A stretch of DNA of 64,000 bases from Chitinophagaceae bacterium (GCA_947469485.1 CANIPU010000005.1:109822-173821), one strand, 5' to 3'. Shown: positions 34,891 to 44,780, numbered from the stretch's first letter. Program-made: numbers and translations. Notes: generated by a model from the sequence alone, not told the origin.

Positions 34891-36780
34891 ATGAATTTTG
34901 AATTTGAAAGTAATAAGGAAGCATCACTTTGGTTTAAAGCAATAACGATTTCTGTTTCTCTTTCTTTATTTATAATTCTTCCATTAATGAGTCTGAAAGT
35001 TGGAATTCCATCAGACGAACCAATTGATATAGCATACGGAAAAGCATCTCTTAAATTTTATTCTTCTTTCGGAAGCGACACATCATATGCAAATATCGTA
35101 GCATACGAAAACAAAAAATTTCCATTTCAAAAATATTATGGAGCAAGCTTTGAAGCGGGATCAGTTTTTATATCGAATGTATTAAGCACACCAATTTTTA
35201 AAACGCGACATGTTTTGTCAGCACTTTGTGGAGCGGTAGTAATATTATTTACTGTTTTAATTGCTGCTGAACTTTCTGGTTGGTTTTCAGCATTTATTGC
35301 TGTTGTTCTTTTAATTGCATCTCCGACTTTAATTGGGAATAGCTTATTTAATTCAAAAGACATCCCATTAGCAATGGGTTTCGCAATAGCTTTTTATTTC
35401 TTCATTAGAATCCTGAAATCACTACCCATTTTACCTCTTAAAAATTGTATTGGGGCTGCAATTGGAATTACAATTGCAATCAGTATCAGAATGGCAGGAC
35501 TTTTATTAATTCCTTATTTAATTGCCTTTCTATTAATATTTTTTTCTGATAAGGATGAAATTCGAAAATCAGTTTTTTCTTCTGTAAATAATTCCTTAAA
35601 ATTTATATTTACATTACTCCTGATTTCAGTCTCAGGATCTTTTGTGGGTTTTTTATTTTACCCGAATTTTTACCTGCATGGTTTTTCTCATGTAATTCAA
35701 TCAATGGATTTGGTCAAAAGTTTTCCTGTTAAAATTATTATGCTTTTCAGAGGGGAATTAATTTATGCTCATGAAATACCATGGAATTATTTATTGATTT
35801 GTATGGGCAATACATTTCCATTAACTGTATTAGCCGGGCTTCTGATTTATTGCATAAGTCAAAAGAATATTTTAACTAAAACACCTGATTGGAAGAATTT
35901 TATTCTTATTTATAGTTCTCTGTTTATTTTAGTTTATACAATTGCAGCTCATCCATTAATGTATAATGGATGGCGACATGTTTTATTTATTTATCCGGTT
36001 TTAATTGTATCGGCTTCAATTGGATATTCCTGGATTTTTAATAGAATAAAATTATTGGCAATTAGGATAGCTGTGATGTTTATTTTTTTCGGATTTATTG
36101 GCAAAACTGTTTTTTGGATGTATGATAATCATCCTTATGAGTATGCATACTTTAATGAAATTAATGGTGGAATAAAAGGTGCAAATGGATACTATGAAAC
36201 AGATTATCAACAATTAGGCGCATCAGCTTCTTTTAATTGGCTTGTTAATTCAAAGGAGTTTTTAAAAGACACCACTTCAAATAAAATTATTCAGACAAAT
36301 AATATCGCATTGAAATACGCGGATTTAAACTTAACAGATTCAATACAGTTTGAAGAGGCAAGTTTTATACGGCTTACATTCCGACCAATGAATTATGCAA
36401 TTATTTCTTCTATGTTCATTGAGAAAAATCTGGTCCAGAATTTTTATCCGCCAAGCGGAACTATACATATTGAAAAAATTGATGGAGTTCCTGTTTCGTG
36501 TGTTGTAAAATCAAAAAACAATTTTATACCGACAGGAATAAAATATTTCAATGAAAAAAATATTGATTCATCTGCAGTGTATTTGTTAAAGGGATATAAT
36601 AGTGATCCCGATAATTTTAGAATATGGCCTCTTTTAGGCCATTGTTATGATCAAAATGGCGATTTTGAAAAGGCCCTTTTACTTATGAAAAAATATAAAT
36701 CTGTTTTTCCGGATGATGAGATGGTGATTGGCGAGATTAACGACATTAACGAGTCGATTAGAAAAACCAAATCACTTTGA
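34891..36780 (+). CDS. GT39-like membrane glycosyltransferase with C-terminal TPR
   Basis: 629 residues from the ATG at 34891; a TTG 15 bases upstream is possible but less likely. After a first helix (about 20-40) comes the acidic motif GIPSDEPIDIAYG, in the position of the catalytic Asp-Glu of protein O-mannosyltransferase/ArnT-like GT-C enzymes. About ten hydrophobic helices follow to about residue 410, then a soluble region and a TPR hairpin near the end (LLGHCYDQNGDFEKALLLMK). The family transfers sugars from lipid-linked donors to proteins or lipids outside the cytoplasm. The acceptor is unknown. It is convergent with the GH92 gene, so no operon assigns a role. Confidence 0.65.
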   Translation: MNFEFESNKEASLWFKAITISVSLSLFIILPLMSLKVGIPSDEPIDIAYGKASLKFYSSFGSDTSYANIVAYENKKFPFQKYYGASFEAGSVFISNVLSTPIFKTRHVLSALCGAVVILFTVLIAAELSGWFSAFIAVVLLIASPTLIGNSLFNSKDIPLAMGFAIAFYFFIRILKSLPILPLKNCIGAAIGITIAISIRMAGLLLIPYLIAFLLIFFSDKDEIRKSVFSSVNNSLKFIFTLLLISVSGSFVGFLFYPNFYLHGFSHVIQSMDLVKSFPVKIIMLFRGELIYAHEIPWNYLLICMGNTFPLTVLAGLLIYCISQKNILTKTPDWKNFILIYSSLFILVYTIAAHPLMYNGWRHVLFIYPVLIVSASIGYSWIFNRIKLLAIRIAVMFIFFGFIGKTVFWMYDNHPYEYAYFNEINGGIKGANGYYETDYQQLGASASFNWLVNSKEFLKDTTSNKIIQTNNIALKYADLNLTDSIQFEEASFIRLTFRPMNYAIISSMFIEKNLVQNFYPPSGTIHIEKIDGVPVSCVVKSKNNFIPTGIKYFNEKNIDSSAVYLLKGYNSDPDNFRIWPLLGHCYDQNGDFEKALLLMKKYKSVFPDDEMVIGEINDINESIRKTKSL

Positions 36781-36802
36781 TAAGGCTTCGTATTAGAGGA
36801 AT

Positions 36803-39800
36803 TTAGTTCACCTGTATCTCATCAATAAACAACCAGCTAGGTTCTCCCTTGCCAAGATGCCACTGCGGACATTTCTGAATTGACTTTGCAAAAACTTTTA
36901 TATAGCGGGCGTGCAATGGATTGAATGAGCATTCAATTGTAGGTGAACACATGATTCCACTCAAGTCGTCTTCTTCTACAACCATGTCTATTGAGAAAAC
37001 CTGTTTCCAGTTTGTTTTATCATCCGAAATGAAGTACTCAACTTTAGTCGGATTAAATATCCATGCATCTCTTTTGTTCAGCCAGTCTGTTTGAATGTGC
37101 TTGATGGTTCGCTTCTCACCTAAATCAACAGTGGCTTCGAAATCTGTGCCGTGAAAACCCTGCCATGCACCGAATGAATTTGTTTCACCGAATACTTCAT
37201 CCACCAAACCAAACTCACCATCGGCAGTGTACTGATAACTGTAAGGATATTTGTAGGTAACAGTTTTTTGAAAAGGGATTTTTTTGAAGTCAACAGTTTC
37301 TACAAGATGATTCAGATCAATATTTTTTGAAGCTGGATAAATAAATTTGCCATTTTTATGTTCTGCAAATACAGCAATGCTTTTTGAATTCTTAATTACT
37401 ATTGGGAAATTATTGTAATGGATATAAACAGAATCTTTTCCGAAATAATCTCCTCCAAAAAAAATTACATTAGCTGAATCACTGACATCTCTCATATATA
37501 TTGTCATTGAATCAGTAAAAGTTCTTGAATCATATTTGAAATATGGAACAGGAATTATTCTATCTGCATTAGAAATTTTTTCTAAAAAAGATTTTGTATC
37601 CGATTCTGTTGCTTCACTACTCATTGTCAACTTCAATTCTTCTCCATGTAAAATATCATCATGAGAAATAAAGCACGGAAGAAATTCTTCTTTCCCGTTT
37701 TTCAATTCTGATTTTCTTGCATAAATATTTTGCTCCGAAAGATTTTCTGAATTGATTGTAAAAGTTTTTCCGCTGTCGAGATGAATTTTTACTTCAGAAA
37801 ATATCGGAGAACCGAGAGCATAATAATTTGAAGCAGGGCACACCGGATAAAATCCCATTGCACTGAAAACATACCATGCGCTCATTTGTCCGCAATCATC
37901 ATTGCCAATTAAACCGTTTCGTCCTGTGTTATAAAAATTATTGAGAATGTATCGCACCTTGTCAATGCTCTTTGCCGGTTTACCAATGTAATTGTAGAGC
38001 CATGCGAAATGATGGCTCGGCTCATTGCCGTGTGCATACTGCCCGAGCAAACCACTGATGTCGGGTTGCTCACGACCTTTTAATTCAGAGTGAGCAGTGA
38101 AAAGTGAATCAAGTTTGTGTTCAAAGTTTTCGTTTCCTCCCATCAACTGAATGAGACCTGGAATATCCTGCGCCACTGCAAATAAATATTGCCACGCATT
38201 TGCTTCGGTATAATTCGCATTCACTTCAAACGGGTCGAAAGGCGAAATCCATTTTCCATGCTTGCGTGCAGTAAAAAATTTCGCTTCCGGATTCCAAAGG
38301 TTCTGGTAATAAGAACTGCGCTCATAGAACTTTCGTACAATTGTGTCATTCCAGTTCATTTGCTCTGCCATATGTGCAATACAATAATCATCGTATGCAT
38401 ATTCAAGTGTTTTGCTCACACTTTCATTTTCTTTATCACTAGGTATGTATCCTTTCTCCTGATAATAACCAAGACCGTTGCGTGTGTCAATCGCACTCTT
38501 TATCATTGCGCGCAATGCAAGTGTAGTATCAAAATCTTTTATACCCTTCATGTATGCATCGGCAATAACGGGAATGGAATGATAGCCAATCATGCAATCG
38601 GTTTCGTTGTTGCACAATTCCCAAACCGGCAGGCGACCGCTCTTATTGAATTTGTTTAGTAGCGAGCGAATGAAATCAGCATCGCGCTTCGGGTCTATGA
38701 TAGTCATAAGCGGATGCAGCGCACGGTAAGTATCCCACAGCGAAAAAATATGATACTGATGATGACCTGCTTCAACTGTGTGAATGCTGTCATCCATTCC
38801 TCTGTATCTACCATCCACATCATCTTCGAGCGAAGGATGAATCATGCAGTGATAAAGAGAAGTGTAAAAGATGCTTCGCTGTTCTTCGGTTCCGCCCTTC
38901 ACTTCAATCTTTGAAAGTGCGCGCTGCCATTTTGCTTTTGCTGAATCTTTAATTGCTTCGAAATTCCAATCAGGAATTTCTGTTTCAAGATTTCTTAGTG
39001 CGTTTTCAGATGAGACATAGGAGATTCCGACTTTCACAAATAAATCATTACTATTTTCTTTATCTAATGAGATACAAATTTTTTGATTCCTTAATGAATC
39101 ATATTGTTTTTTTTCAAGCTTTGAATCCTCTATGTCGTAAGTAATAGTCATGCTATCAATTGACTTGGAAAATACAGCAGCAAAAAATATTTTCTCATCA
39201 TTTGCCCAACCATTTGATTCACGCCAACCTAAAACAACATTGCCATTTGGTGATTGTTGAATATGACTCTTTGAGTTATTATCGCTTATGCCATGTAACA
39301 AATCAAGCATTACAAATTGCTTTTTATCTTTTTGAAAAATGTAATGCTGAAATCCGCAGCGCTCAGTTGCTGTGAGTTCGACTTGAATTCCATCATTCAA
39401 TTCAACAGAATAAAATCCTGCTGATGATTTTTCATTCTTATGGCTGAATCCCATTTCGTAAGTGGAATCGAATGGAAACAAATTCAGGTTTTCTTTTTGA
39501 GATGGCATAAACATTATATCTCCCAAATCACCACAACCTGTTCCACTTAAATGTGTGTGACTGAACCCTTGAATTGTTGAATCATCAAAATGATAACCAC
39601 TGCAATGTTCCCACCCTGTGGTTTTTGTATCGGGCGAAAGTTGCACCATTCCAAACGGAACACACGCGCCTGGAAATGTGTGTCCGGTTCCTGCAGTGCC
39701 AATGAACGGATCAACAGATTCAACTGGCGATTTTTCCTGATGAGAACATGAAGTCAAAAGTGAAAGGTGAAAAGTGAAAAGAGCAGCGACAAAAAAATAT

Positions 39801-39805
39801 TTCAT
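36803..39805 (-). CDS. GH92 family alpha-mannosidase lipoprotein with discoidin-like C-terminus
   Basis: 1000 residues. A lipoprotein signal peptide ends LLTSC (Cys20), so the enzyme is probably membrane-anchored. The GH92 signature begins at once (VDPFIGTAGTGHTFPGACVP, FGMVQLSPDT, GFSHTHLSGTGCGDLGDIMF), with SLWDTYRALHPLMTI and NGLIGNDDCGQMSAWYVFSA in the catalytic region. GH92 enzymes are Ca2+-dependent exo-alpha-mannosidases, many acting on N-glycan mannose. Residues about 860-1000 look like an F5/8-type carbohydrate-binding module (GFHGTDFEATVDLG, ARYIKVFAKS, LFIDEIQVN). It is the last gene of a probable five-gene minus-strand run that also contains a glycosylasparaginase. Linkage specificity cannot be read from sequence. 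Confidence 0.93.
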   Translation of the reverse strand: MKYFFVAALFTFHLSLLTSCSHQEKSPVESVDPFIGTAGTGHTFPGACVPFGMVQLSPDTKTTGWEHCSGYHFDDSTIQGFSHTHLSGTGCGDLGDIMFMPSQKENLNLFPFDSTYEMGFSHKNEKSSAGFYSVELNDGIQVELTATERCGFQHYIFQKDKKQFVMLDLLHGISDNNSKSHIQQSPNGNVVLGWRESNGWANDEKIFFAAVFSKSIDSMTITYDIEDSKLEKKQYDSLRNQKICISLDKENSNDLFVKVGISYVSSENALRNLETEIPDWNFEAIKDSAKAKWQRALSKIEVKGGTEEQRSIFYTSLYHCMIHPSLEDDVDGRYRGMDDSIHTVEAGHHQYHIFSLWDTYRALHPLMTIIDPKRDADFIRSLLNKFNKSGRLPVWELCNNETDCMIGYHSIPVIADAYMKGIKDFDTTLALRAMIKSAIDTRNGLGYYQEKGYIPSDKENESVSKTLEYAYDDYCIAHMAEQMNWNDTIVRKFYERSSYYQNLWNPEAKFFTARKHGKWISPFDPFEVNANYTEANAWQYLFAVAQDIPGLIQLMGGNENFEHKLDSLFTAHSELKGREQPDISGLLGQYAHGNEPSHHFAWLYNYIGKPAKSIDKVRYILNNFYNTGRNGLIGNDDCGQMSAWYVFSAMGFYPVCPASNYYALGSPIFSEVKIHLDSGKTFTINSENLSEQNIYARKSELKNGKEEFLPCFISHDDILHGEELKLTMSSEATESDTKSFLEKISNADRIIPVPYFKYDSRTFTDSMTIYMRDVSDSANVIFFGGDYFGKDSVYIHYNNFPIVIKNSKSIAVFAEHKNGKFIYPASKNIDLNHLVETVDFKKIPFQKTVTYKYPYSYQYTADGEFGLVDEVFGETNSFGAWQGFHGTDFEATVDLGEKRTIKHIQTDWLNKRDAWIFNPTKVEYFISDDKTNWKQVFSIDMVVEEDDLSGIMCSPTIECSFNPLHARYIKVFAKSIQKCPQWHLGKGEPSWLFIDEIQVN

Positions 39806-39830
39806 TTCAGGAAAGGGTTTTAAATATTAG

Positions 39831-41009
39831 TTACTTTTCGGAAAGAATTTTTGGTTTAAATATTTTTTCATAAATTTTTCCAGGTAAAATCAAACTCATT
39901 TTATCAATCGAGATTGACATTAACCACGATGCAATAAAAATAAGCACTAGTGAAAGTGGCAGAAGAATCATCATTGACTGATTGTAATGATGCTGATAAT
40001 CCAACTGCAAAAGAAGCCAGCTTGAAAATGAACCGATAACGATTGGATGCAACAAGTATAAACTGAATGAGAGTTTGCCTAAAAAAGAAATGGGCTTAAT
40101 ACTTAAAATTTTATTGAGCAAAGGGGATAATATTATTCCGCATACTAAAAATGCGGAGCCATAAAAGTGAAATGAATCCCAGCTATGTAATACAAATTTC
40201 ACAATAAGCTTCTCATATATTGATCCGGTAATATCCTGACCTGAAAAAAATCCACCAAACAAAATTCCGACCGCCAGCAAGATGATTTTTACTGGAATGC
40301 TCCATTTCTTTTTTCCGAATTCAATTAATTGCGGATAATAATTACTCAGAAGAATTCCAACAACAAAAGATGCATAAAAAAAACTTTCTGTTTTTATAAA
40401 CAGAAATAGAAAAAGAGGATAGGTTATCCAACGATTGCGTAAATTATGAGTTAGTGCCAACAAAGCAAACACCATCATTGAACCAAACAACTCAATAGAC
40501 ATGGTCCAGTAAACAGTGTTGTATTTGCTATTCCCATAATAAAATACTTCAATGAAACTATTGTAAATCCAGTCATTAATATCAGGATTAAACTGCCAGA
40601 AAATTCCAAGCCACCATTCTGATTTTGAAATATGAGATGCAGGCACATTATAGAATAAATTAAGTTTTAAAAATATAAAAGCAATGGTTACGGTAAAAAA
40701 TACCGGAATAAATAATCTGAAATATCTTTTTACCGCTGAAGAAATTAACAATGACGCATTGGTTCTGAAATATTTTTGACTTAACACAAATCCACTCAAC
40801 ACAAAAAAAATATAGACCGCAAAATTTCCATTCGTAAAAACACTCAATGGCGAATGACAATACCAGATTTCCAATTTTCCATCTTTAAAATGTGTTTGCG
40901 AATTATCTGCTGAAAAAGTTGCAGGATAAAATGCAATTACTAAATGATGCATAACCACCATCAAAGCAGCTAACCCTCTGAGCCCATCTAAATATTTTAT
41001 TTTATGCAA
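39831..41009 (-). CDS. Acyltransferase 3 family membrane protein
   Basis: 392 residues, beginning at a TTG codon (41007-41009): the conserved first motif KYLDGLRGLAALMVVMHH lies within 22 residues of it, no ATG precedes it, and a stop is found 33 bases upstream. The motif contains the proposed catalytic His. About ten membrane helices follow (for example FAVYIFFVLSGFVLSQKYF near residue 63). Members O-acylate sugars of surface polysaccharides, peptidoglycan or glycolipids. It lies 25 bp upstream of the GH92 gene on the same strand. The acyl acceptor is not predictable. Confidence 0.88.
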   Translation of the reverse strand: MHKIKYLDGLRGLAALMVVMHHLVIAFYPATFSADNSQTHFKDGKLEIWYCHSPLSVFTNGNFAVYIFFVLSGFVLSQKYFRTNASLLISSAVKRYFRLFIPVFFTVTIAFIFLKLNLFYNVPASHISKSEWWLGIFWQFNPDINDWIYNSFIEVFYYGNSKYNTVYWTMSIELFGSMMVFALLALTHNLRNRWITYPLFLFLFIKTESFFYASFVVGILLSNYYPQLIEFGKKKWSIPVKIILLAVGILFGGFFSGQDITGSIYEKLIVKFVLHSWDSFHFYGSAFLVCGIILSPLLNKILSIKPISFLGKLSFSLYLLHPIVIGSFSSWLLLQLDYQHHYNQSMMILLPLSLVLIFIASWLMSISIDKMSLILPGKIYEKIFKPKILSEK

Positions 41010-41077
41010 TGAAAATAATTTTTGTCTAACCTAATTAAATTGATATACGAATTTTAGTATTTCAATTAAGGCAAATT

Positions 41078-42049
41078 TTAATCAGTAAAATAATCAGCAT
41101 CAGTCAATGCAAACCCTTCAGTATTGTAGTGCGCATAATTAAATCCTTTGTGCAATCCATAACCGCCGTACTCACCGGCTTTGTTAATGGCGATGAAGGC
41201 AACCTGAATGTCTTTTACTTTTTCCGAATATTTTTTCGCCACACGATTTACAACTTCCTTGCATGCTTCAACAGGCGATTTTCCTTGTCGCATCATCTCT
41301 ACAACCATTGCGCTGCCAGCAGTTTTTATTACAAACTCTCCGTGTCCTGTTGCAGTGGCAGCTCCAATTTCATTGTCAACAAATAATCCTGCACCAATAA
41401 TAGGAGAGTCGCCAACGCGACCGTGCATTTTGTAGGCGAGTCCGCTTGTGGTGCAAGCGCCCGATAAATTTCCATTTGCATCCATTGCAATCATTCCAAT
41501 CGTGTCGTGATTTTCGAAATTGATTACTGGTGCGTACTTGCTGGTCTTCAACCATTCTTTCCACGCGGCTTCTGATTCAGGAGTCAATAAATTTTCTTTT
41601 TTGAATCCATTGTCGAGTGCAAACTTCAATGCGCCTTCGCCAACTAAAATTACATGCGGAGTTTTTTCCATCACCATTCGCGCAACTGAAACCGGATGAA
41701 CAATGTGTTCAAGACAACAAACTGAACCCGCTTGTCCGTTTTCATCCATGATGCACGAGTCGAGTGTTACATAGCCGTCGCGGTCTGGTAATCCACCATA
41801 TCCAACTGAAGTTACTTTCGGATCAGCTTCCGGAACTTTCACTCCGGCTTCAACTGCATCCAATGCACGACCACCAGCACTTAAAATTTTCCATGCTGCT
41901 TCATTTGCTGCAACTCCGAAATTCCAGGTACTGAGTACGAGTGGTTTTCCTGTAACAGTTTTTCCTGAAAAGGGATTTGAATCAAATGGAATGGCAAGCG
42001 CAGCTACACCTGCTGATGTTTGAGTAATAAATTTTCTTCGGGAAAGCAT
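41078..42049 (-). CDS. Glycosylasparaginase (N4-(beta-N-acetylglucosaminyl)-L-asparaginase)
   Basis: 323 residues, an N-terminal nucleophile hydrolase cleaving the GlcNAc-Asn bond of glycoproteins. The autocleavage and nucleophile motif HDTIGMIAMD puts the catalytic Thr at residue 183; the beta-subunit motifs GACTTSGLAYKMHGRVGDSP and GAATATGHGE follow. The N-terminus MLSRRKFITQTSAGVAALAI looks like a Tat-type signal, so the enzyme is probably exported folded. The closest well-known relative is the Elizabethkingia (Flavobacterium) meningosepticum glycosylasparaginase. Position near a GH92 mannosidase supports a glycoprotein-degradation role. Isoaspartyl peptidase/L-asparaginase is the main alternative. 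Confidence 0.9.
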   Translation of the reverse strand: MLSRRKFITQTSAGVAALAIPFDSNPFSGKTVTGKPLVLSTWNFGVAANEAAWKILSAGGRALDAVEAGVKVPEADPKVTSVGYGGLPDRDGYVTLDSCIMDENGQAGSVCCLEHIVHPVSVARMVMEKTPHVILVGEGALKFALDNGFKKENLLTPESEAAWKEWLKTSKYAPVINFENHDTIGMIAMDANGNLSGACTTSGLAYKMHGRVGDSPIIGAGLFVDNEIGAATATGHGEFVIKTAGSAMVVEMMRQGKSPVEACKEVVNRVAKKYSEKVKDIQVAFIAINKAGEYGGYGLHKGFNYAHYNTEGFALTDADYFTD

Positions 42050-42091
42050 TTATTAAAAAAATTATGAAAATGTTCTGACTAAATGAAAGTA

Positions 42092-43345
42092 TTACCCCAT
42101 TAAAATACCAGCGATTGTTGCTGATAAATAGGAGGCAAGTGTTCCGCATAACAATGCACGCATTCCCAATTTTGCTAAATCAGTTCTGCGTTCAGGAGCC
42201 AATGCTCCGATGCCACCAATCTGCATTCCAACAGAACTGAAATTGGCGAAACCGCAAATTGCGAAACTCACAATCATTAATGCCTTTGGACTCAGCGTTT
42301 CTGAAACTCCATGTGTTAAATTAAAAAAGGCAACAAATTCATTAATTGTGATTTTTGTTCCCATCAGGGTTGCAACTGCACTCACATCTTTTGATGGTAC
42401 TCCCATTGCCCATGCCATTGGATAAAATAGTTTTCCGAAAATCCAGTCCAGTGAAAGCACAAAATTAAGGTGTGTCCACACACCCACTTTTCCTAAAATA
42501 AAATCAAGCATTGCAATAACTGCCACGAAACCAATAATCATGGCTATCACATTCATAGCAATTTTAAAACCATCACCAGCTCCATGGGATATTGCATCAA
42601 TTACATTGCTGTAAGGAGATTTAACCTGCAATTTTACCGTTCCCATTGTTTGACTCACTTCGGTTTCAGGCCAAACGATTTTTGAAATCACTAAAGCACC
42701 CGGTGCAGCCATTAAACTTGCAGTTAATAAATATTCCGGACTCGCACCAAAATTTACATACACAATTAAAATTCCGCCAGCTATGCAAGCAAGGCTTCCG
42801 CTCATGCTCGCCAGCAGTTCGCTCATGGTCATTCCTTTTAAGTACGGCTGAATCATTACCTGCGCTTCCACCTGCCCTACAAAAGCGCTTGCTACATTAC
42901 TTAGTGCTTCGGCACCGCTCACTCTCATAACCCAGTTCATTGCAAATGCAATCACAGAAACAATTTTTTGCATAATTCCAAAATGATAAAAAATTGCGAC
43001 CAGGGCACAAACCAAAATAATGGTGGCTGTTACACTGAATCCGAAGATGAACATGTTTTCAGCTCCATATGGTGAAGAGCCACCTGCATGATTGTCCACC
43101 ATAACGCCACCATAAACAAAGGAAGCTCCCTGCTTGGCAAAACTCTCGATGTGCCCGATTTGATTTCCAATCCACTTGAAGAAATTGGTAACAGGTGTAA
43201 CTTTTAAAACTAAAAACGCAATTGTTATCTGTAATAAAATTCCGCTGATGACAAGCCTGTAATTAATTCGTCGTTTATTGTTAGATGCCAGAAAGGCAAT
43301 ACCGAGAATTAAAACAATTCCAATTAATCCCTGAAATCTTTCCAT
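42092..43345 (-). CDS. NupC-type concentrative nucleoside transporter
   Basis: 417 residues, polytopic inner-membrane protein of the CNT family (H+ or Na+ nucleoside symport). It opens MERFQGLIGIVLILGIAFLA and contains the gate and substrate regions MIQPYLKGMTMSELLASMSG, GTKITINEFVAF, and the conserved C-terminal stretch AICGFANFSSVGMQIGGIGA. Length is typical of bacterial NupC (about 400). It lies 42 bp upstream of the glycosylasparaginase gene and downstream of the TolB-like gene on the same strand. Its nucleoside spectrum is not readable from sequence. Confidence 0.93.
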   Translation of the reverse strand: MERFQGLIGIVLILGIAFLASNNKRRINYRLVISGILLQITIAFLVLKVTPVTNFFKWIGNQIGHIESFAKQGASFVYGGVMVDNHAGGSSPYGAENMFIFGFSVTATIILVCALVAIFYHFGIMQKIVSVIAFAMNWVMRVSGAEALSNVASAFVGQVEAQVMIQPYLKGMTMSELLASMSGSLACIAGGILIVYVNFGASPEYLLTASLMAAPGALVISKIVWPETEVSQTMGTVKLQVKSPYSNVIDAISHGAGDGFKIAMNVIAMIIGFVAVIAMLDFILGKVGVWTHLNFVLSLDWIFGKLFYPMAWAMGVPSKDVSAVATLMGTKITINEFVAFFNLTHGVSETLSPKALMIVSFAICGFANFSSVGMQIGGIGALAPERRTDLAKLGMRALLCGTLASYLSATIAGILMG

Positions 43346-43420
43346 GCTGATTTTCTTTTCGCTAAAGATGAAGAAGAATATTTAATCTCCAACTTTGAAC
43401 TATTAACTAATTGCCGGATT

Positions 43421-44491
43421 TTACTTCACCCAATCTGCAACGAAAATATTTGTATCGTGTCCGCCACCGTTGTGACGGTTGCTGCAGAAAACCAATTTCT
43501 TGCCATCAGGCGAAAACATTGCGAAGGCATCGAAAGTATTCGAATAAGAAATTTTTTCTAAACCGGTTCCGTCAATATTGATAAGATATAAATTGAAAGG
43601 AAAACCTTTAGCGTGTTCAAAATTGCTGCTGAAAATAATATTTTGGCCATCAGGTGTAAAACTAGGCGCCCAATTCGCACCGGGTTTATCAGTTATCTGA
43701 TGCACATCACTACCATCAGAATTCGCTACAAACACTTCCATTTTTGTTGGCGCAACCAAACCTTGCGCAAGTAATGATTTGTATTCTGTCACATCTTCGT
43801 CAGTAGTTGGTCGCGATGCGCGCCACACAATTTTTTTTCCGTCCGGCGAAAACCATGCACCACCATCGTAGCCAAGAGTGTTGGTGATTTGTTTTACATC
43901 CGAGCCATCTAAATTCATAGTATATAATTCCAAATCACCGCTTCGGTCGCTTGTAAATATCATCCGGTCGCCTTTAGGAGAAATTGTTGCTTCCGCATCA
44001 TAAAAATTATTTGATGTCAGTTGTTTGCGAATGCTTCCTTTTAAATCAGCAGTGTAAATTTCAAAAGAGTTGTAAACAGGCCACACATATTTTTTCAGCT
44101 TCGTTTTATCTGGAGTTGGCGGACACGAATCAGCATTTGCATGTGTGCTTGCATAAAGCACAAGGGAATCTCCCGGGAGAAAATAAGAACAGGTAGTTCT
44201 TCCTTTTCCTGTACTCACTAAATGTTTGTTGAACGATTTTCCTTTTTTAGGTATTGCGCCGAAATAAATCTGGTCGCACATTACTTCCTTATGATCAGAA
44301 AACTGAAACACTAATTTTTTGCTATCAAAACTCCAGTAGGCTTCGGCATTATCGCCTCCAAAAGATAATTGCTTCACATTTTTAAAATGCTTTTCACCGG
44401 CAAAAATCAGTGAATCAGACGATGAAACAGTTTGAGCAATTAAATTTTGAGAGAGCAGAAATAAGCAGGAGAGAAGAACGAAATTTTTCAT
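43421..44491 (-). CDS. TolB-like/PD40 beta-propeller exported protein
   Basis: 356 residues from the ATG at 44491 (an upstream in-frame TTG at 44503 would put four residues before the signal peptide and is rejected). The signal peptide ends QNLIAQ. At least four PD40/WD40-like blades are visible: DAEATISPKGDRMIFTSDRS, DGGAWFSPDGKKIVW, WAPSFTPDGQNIIFSSNF and FAMFSPDGKKLVFCSNRHNG. Such propellers are periplasmic protein-interaction domains. It lacks the TolB N-terminal domain, so it is not TolB itself. It is the first gene of a likely five-gene run and has a good promoter 10 bp upstream. Confidence 0.82.
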   Translation of the reverse strand: MKNFVLLSCLFLLSQNLIAQTVSSSDSLIFAGEKHFKNVKQLSFGGDNAEAYWSFDSKKLVFQFSDHKEVMCDQIYFGAIPKKGKSFNKHLVSTGKGRTTCSYFLPGDSLVLYASTHANADSCPPTPDKTKLKKYVWPVYNSFEIYTADLKGSIRKQLTSNNFYDAEATISPKGDRMIFTSDRSGDLELYTMNLDGSDVKQITNTLGYDGGAWFSPDGKKIVWRASRPTTDEDVTEYKSLLAQGLVAPTKMEVFVANSDGSDVHQITDKPGANWAPSFTPDGQNIIFSSNFEHAKGFPFNLYLINIDGTGLEKISYSNTFDAFAMFSPDGKKLVFCSNRHNGGGHDTNIFVADWVK

Positions 44492-44500
44492 ACAGGGCGG

Positions 44501-44530
44501 CAAATGTAATAACTGAATTTGCTTGCCAAA
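44501..44530 (-). promoter_or_regulatory. Promoter with -7 TACATTTG and -33 TTTG
   Basis: On the minus strand TACATTTG (44501-44508) matches TAnnTTTG exactly, and a TTTG lies at 44527-44530, 18 bp upstream, close to the 19-21 bp spacing of Bacteroidota promoters. It ends 9 bp before the ATG of the TolB-like gene, so the transcript leader would be very short. It probably drives the run from 44491 down to 36803. Confidence 0.55.
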
Positions 44531-44626
44531 ATTTACAATTTGAATTTAGTTAAAACAATAACTTCACCATTTATTCGATATGGGCTGAAATACTTTCAAT
44601 GATTTACAAGTGGATAATATTAGATA

Positions 44627-44716
44627 CATTATTATTTCATTGGAGGAATTGATTATGTCAGAATCTATAATCGTGTTTTAACAGAAGTCCAGATTAAATA
44701 CCTTCTTGAAAAATAA
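44627..44716 (+). pseudogene. C-terminal remnant of a LamG-like domain gene
   Basis: A frame that is open only from 44627 (after a TAG) to a TAA at 44714-44716 encodes FIGGIDYVRIYNRVLTEVQI, then KYLLEK. This is the hallmark last strand of LamG/concanavalin-like domains (consensus GxIDDVRIYNRALTxxEI). There is no start codon and no continuation upstream in this frame, so it looks like the eroded 3' end of a lost surface-protein gene. The remaining sequence of the 290 bp gap holds promoter elements for both flanking genes and nothing else I can identify. Confidence 0.55.
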
Positions 44717-44780
44717 TTTTTTGTTTTGTAAAATTTATTGAAAGAAAATATTTCAATTCTGACATCGAATCCTAATTCTT

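Noticed and set aside
38189..38659. A 156-codon open frame antisense to the GH92 mannosidase gene
   Set aside because: It lies wholly inside a strongly conserved gene, its translation is Cys/His/Ile-rich without domain features, and there is no promoter or start context.
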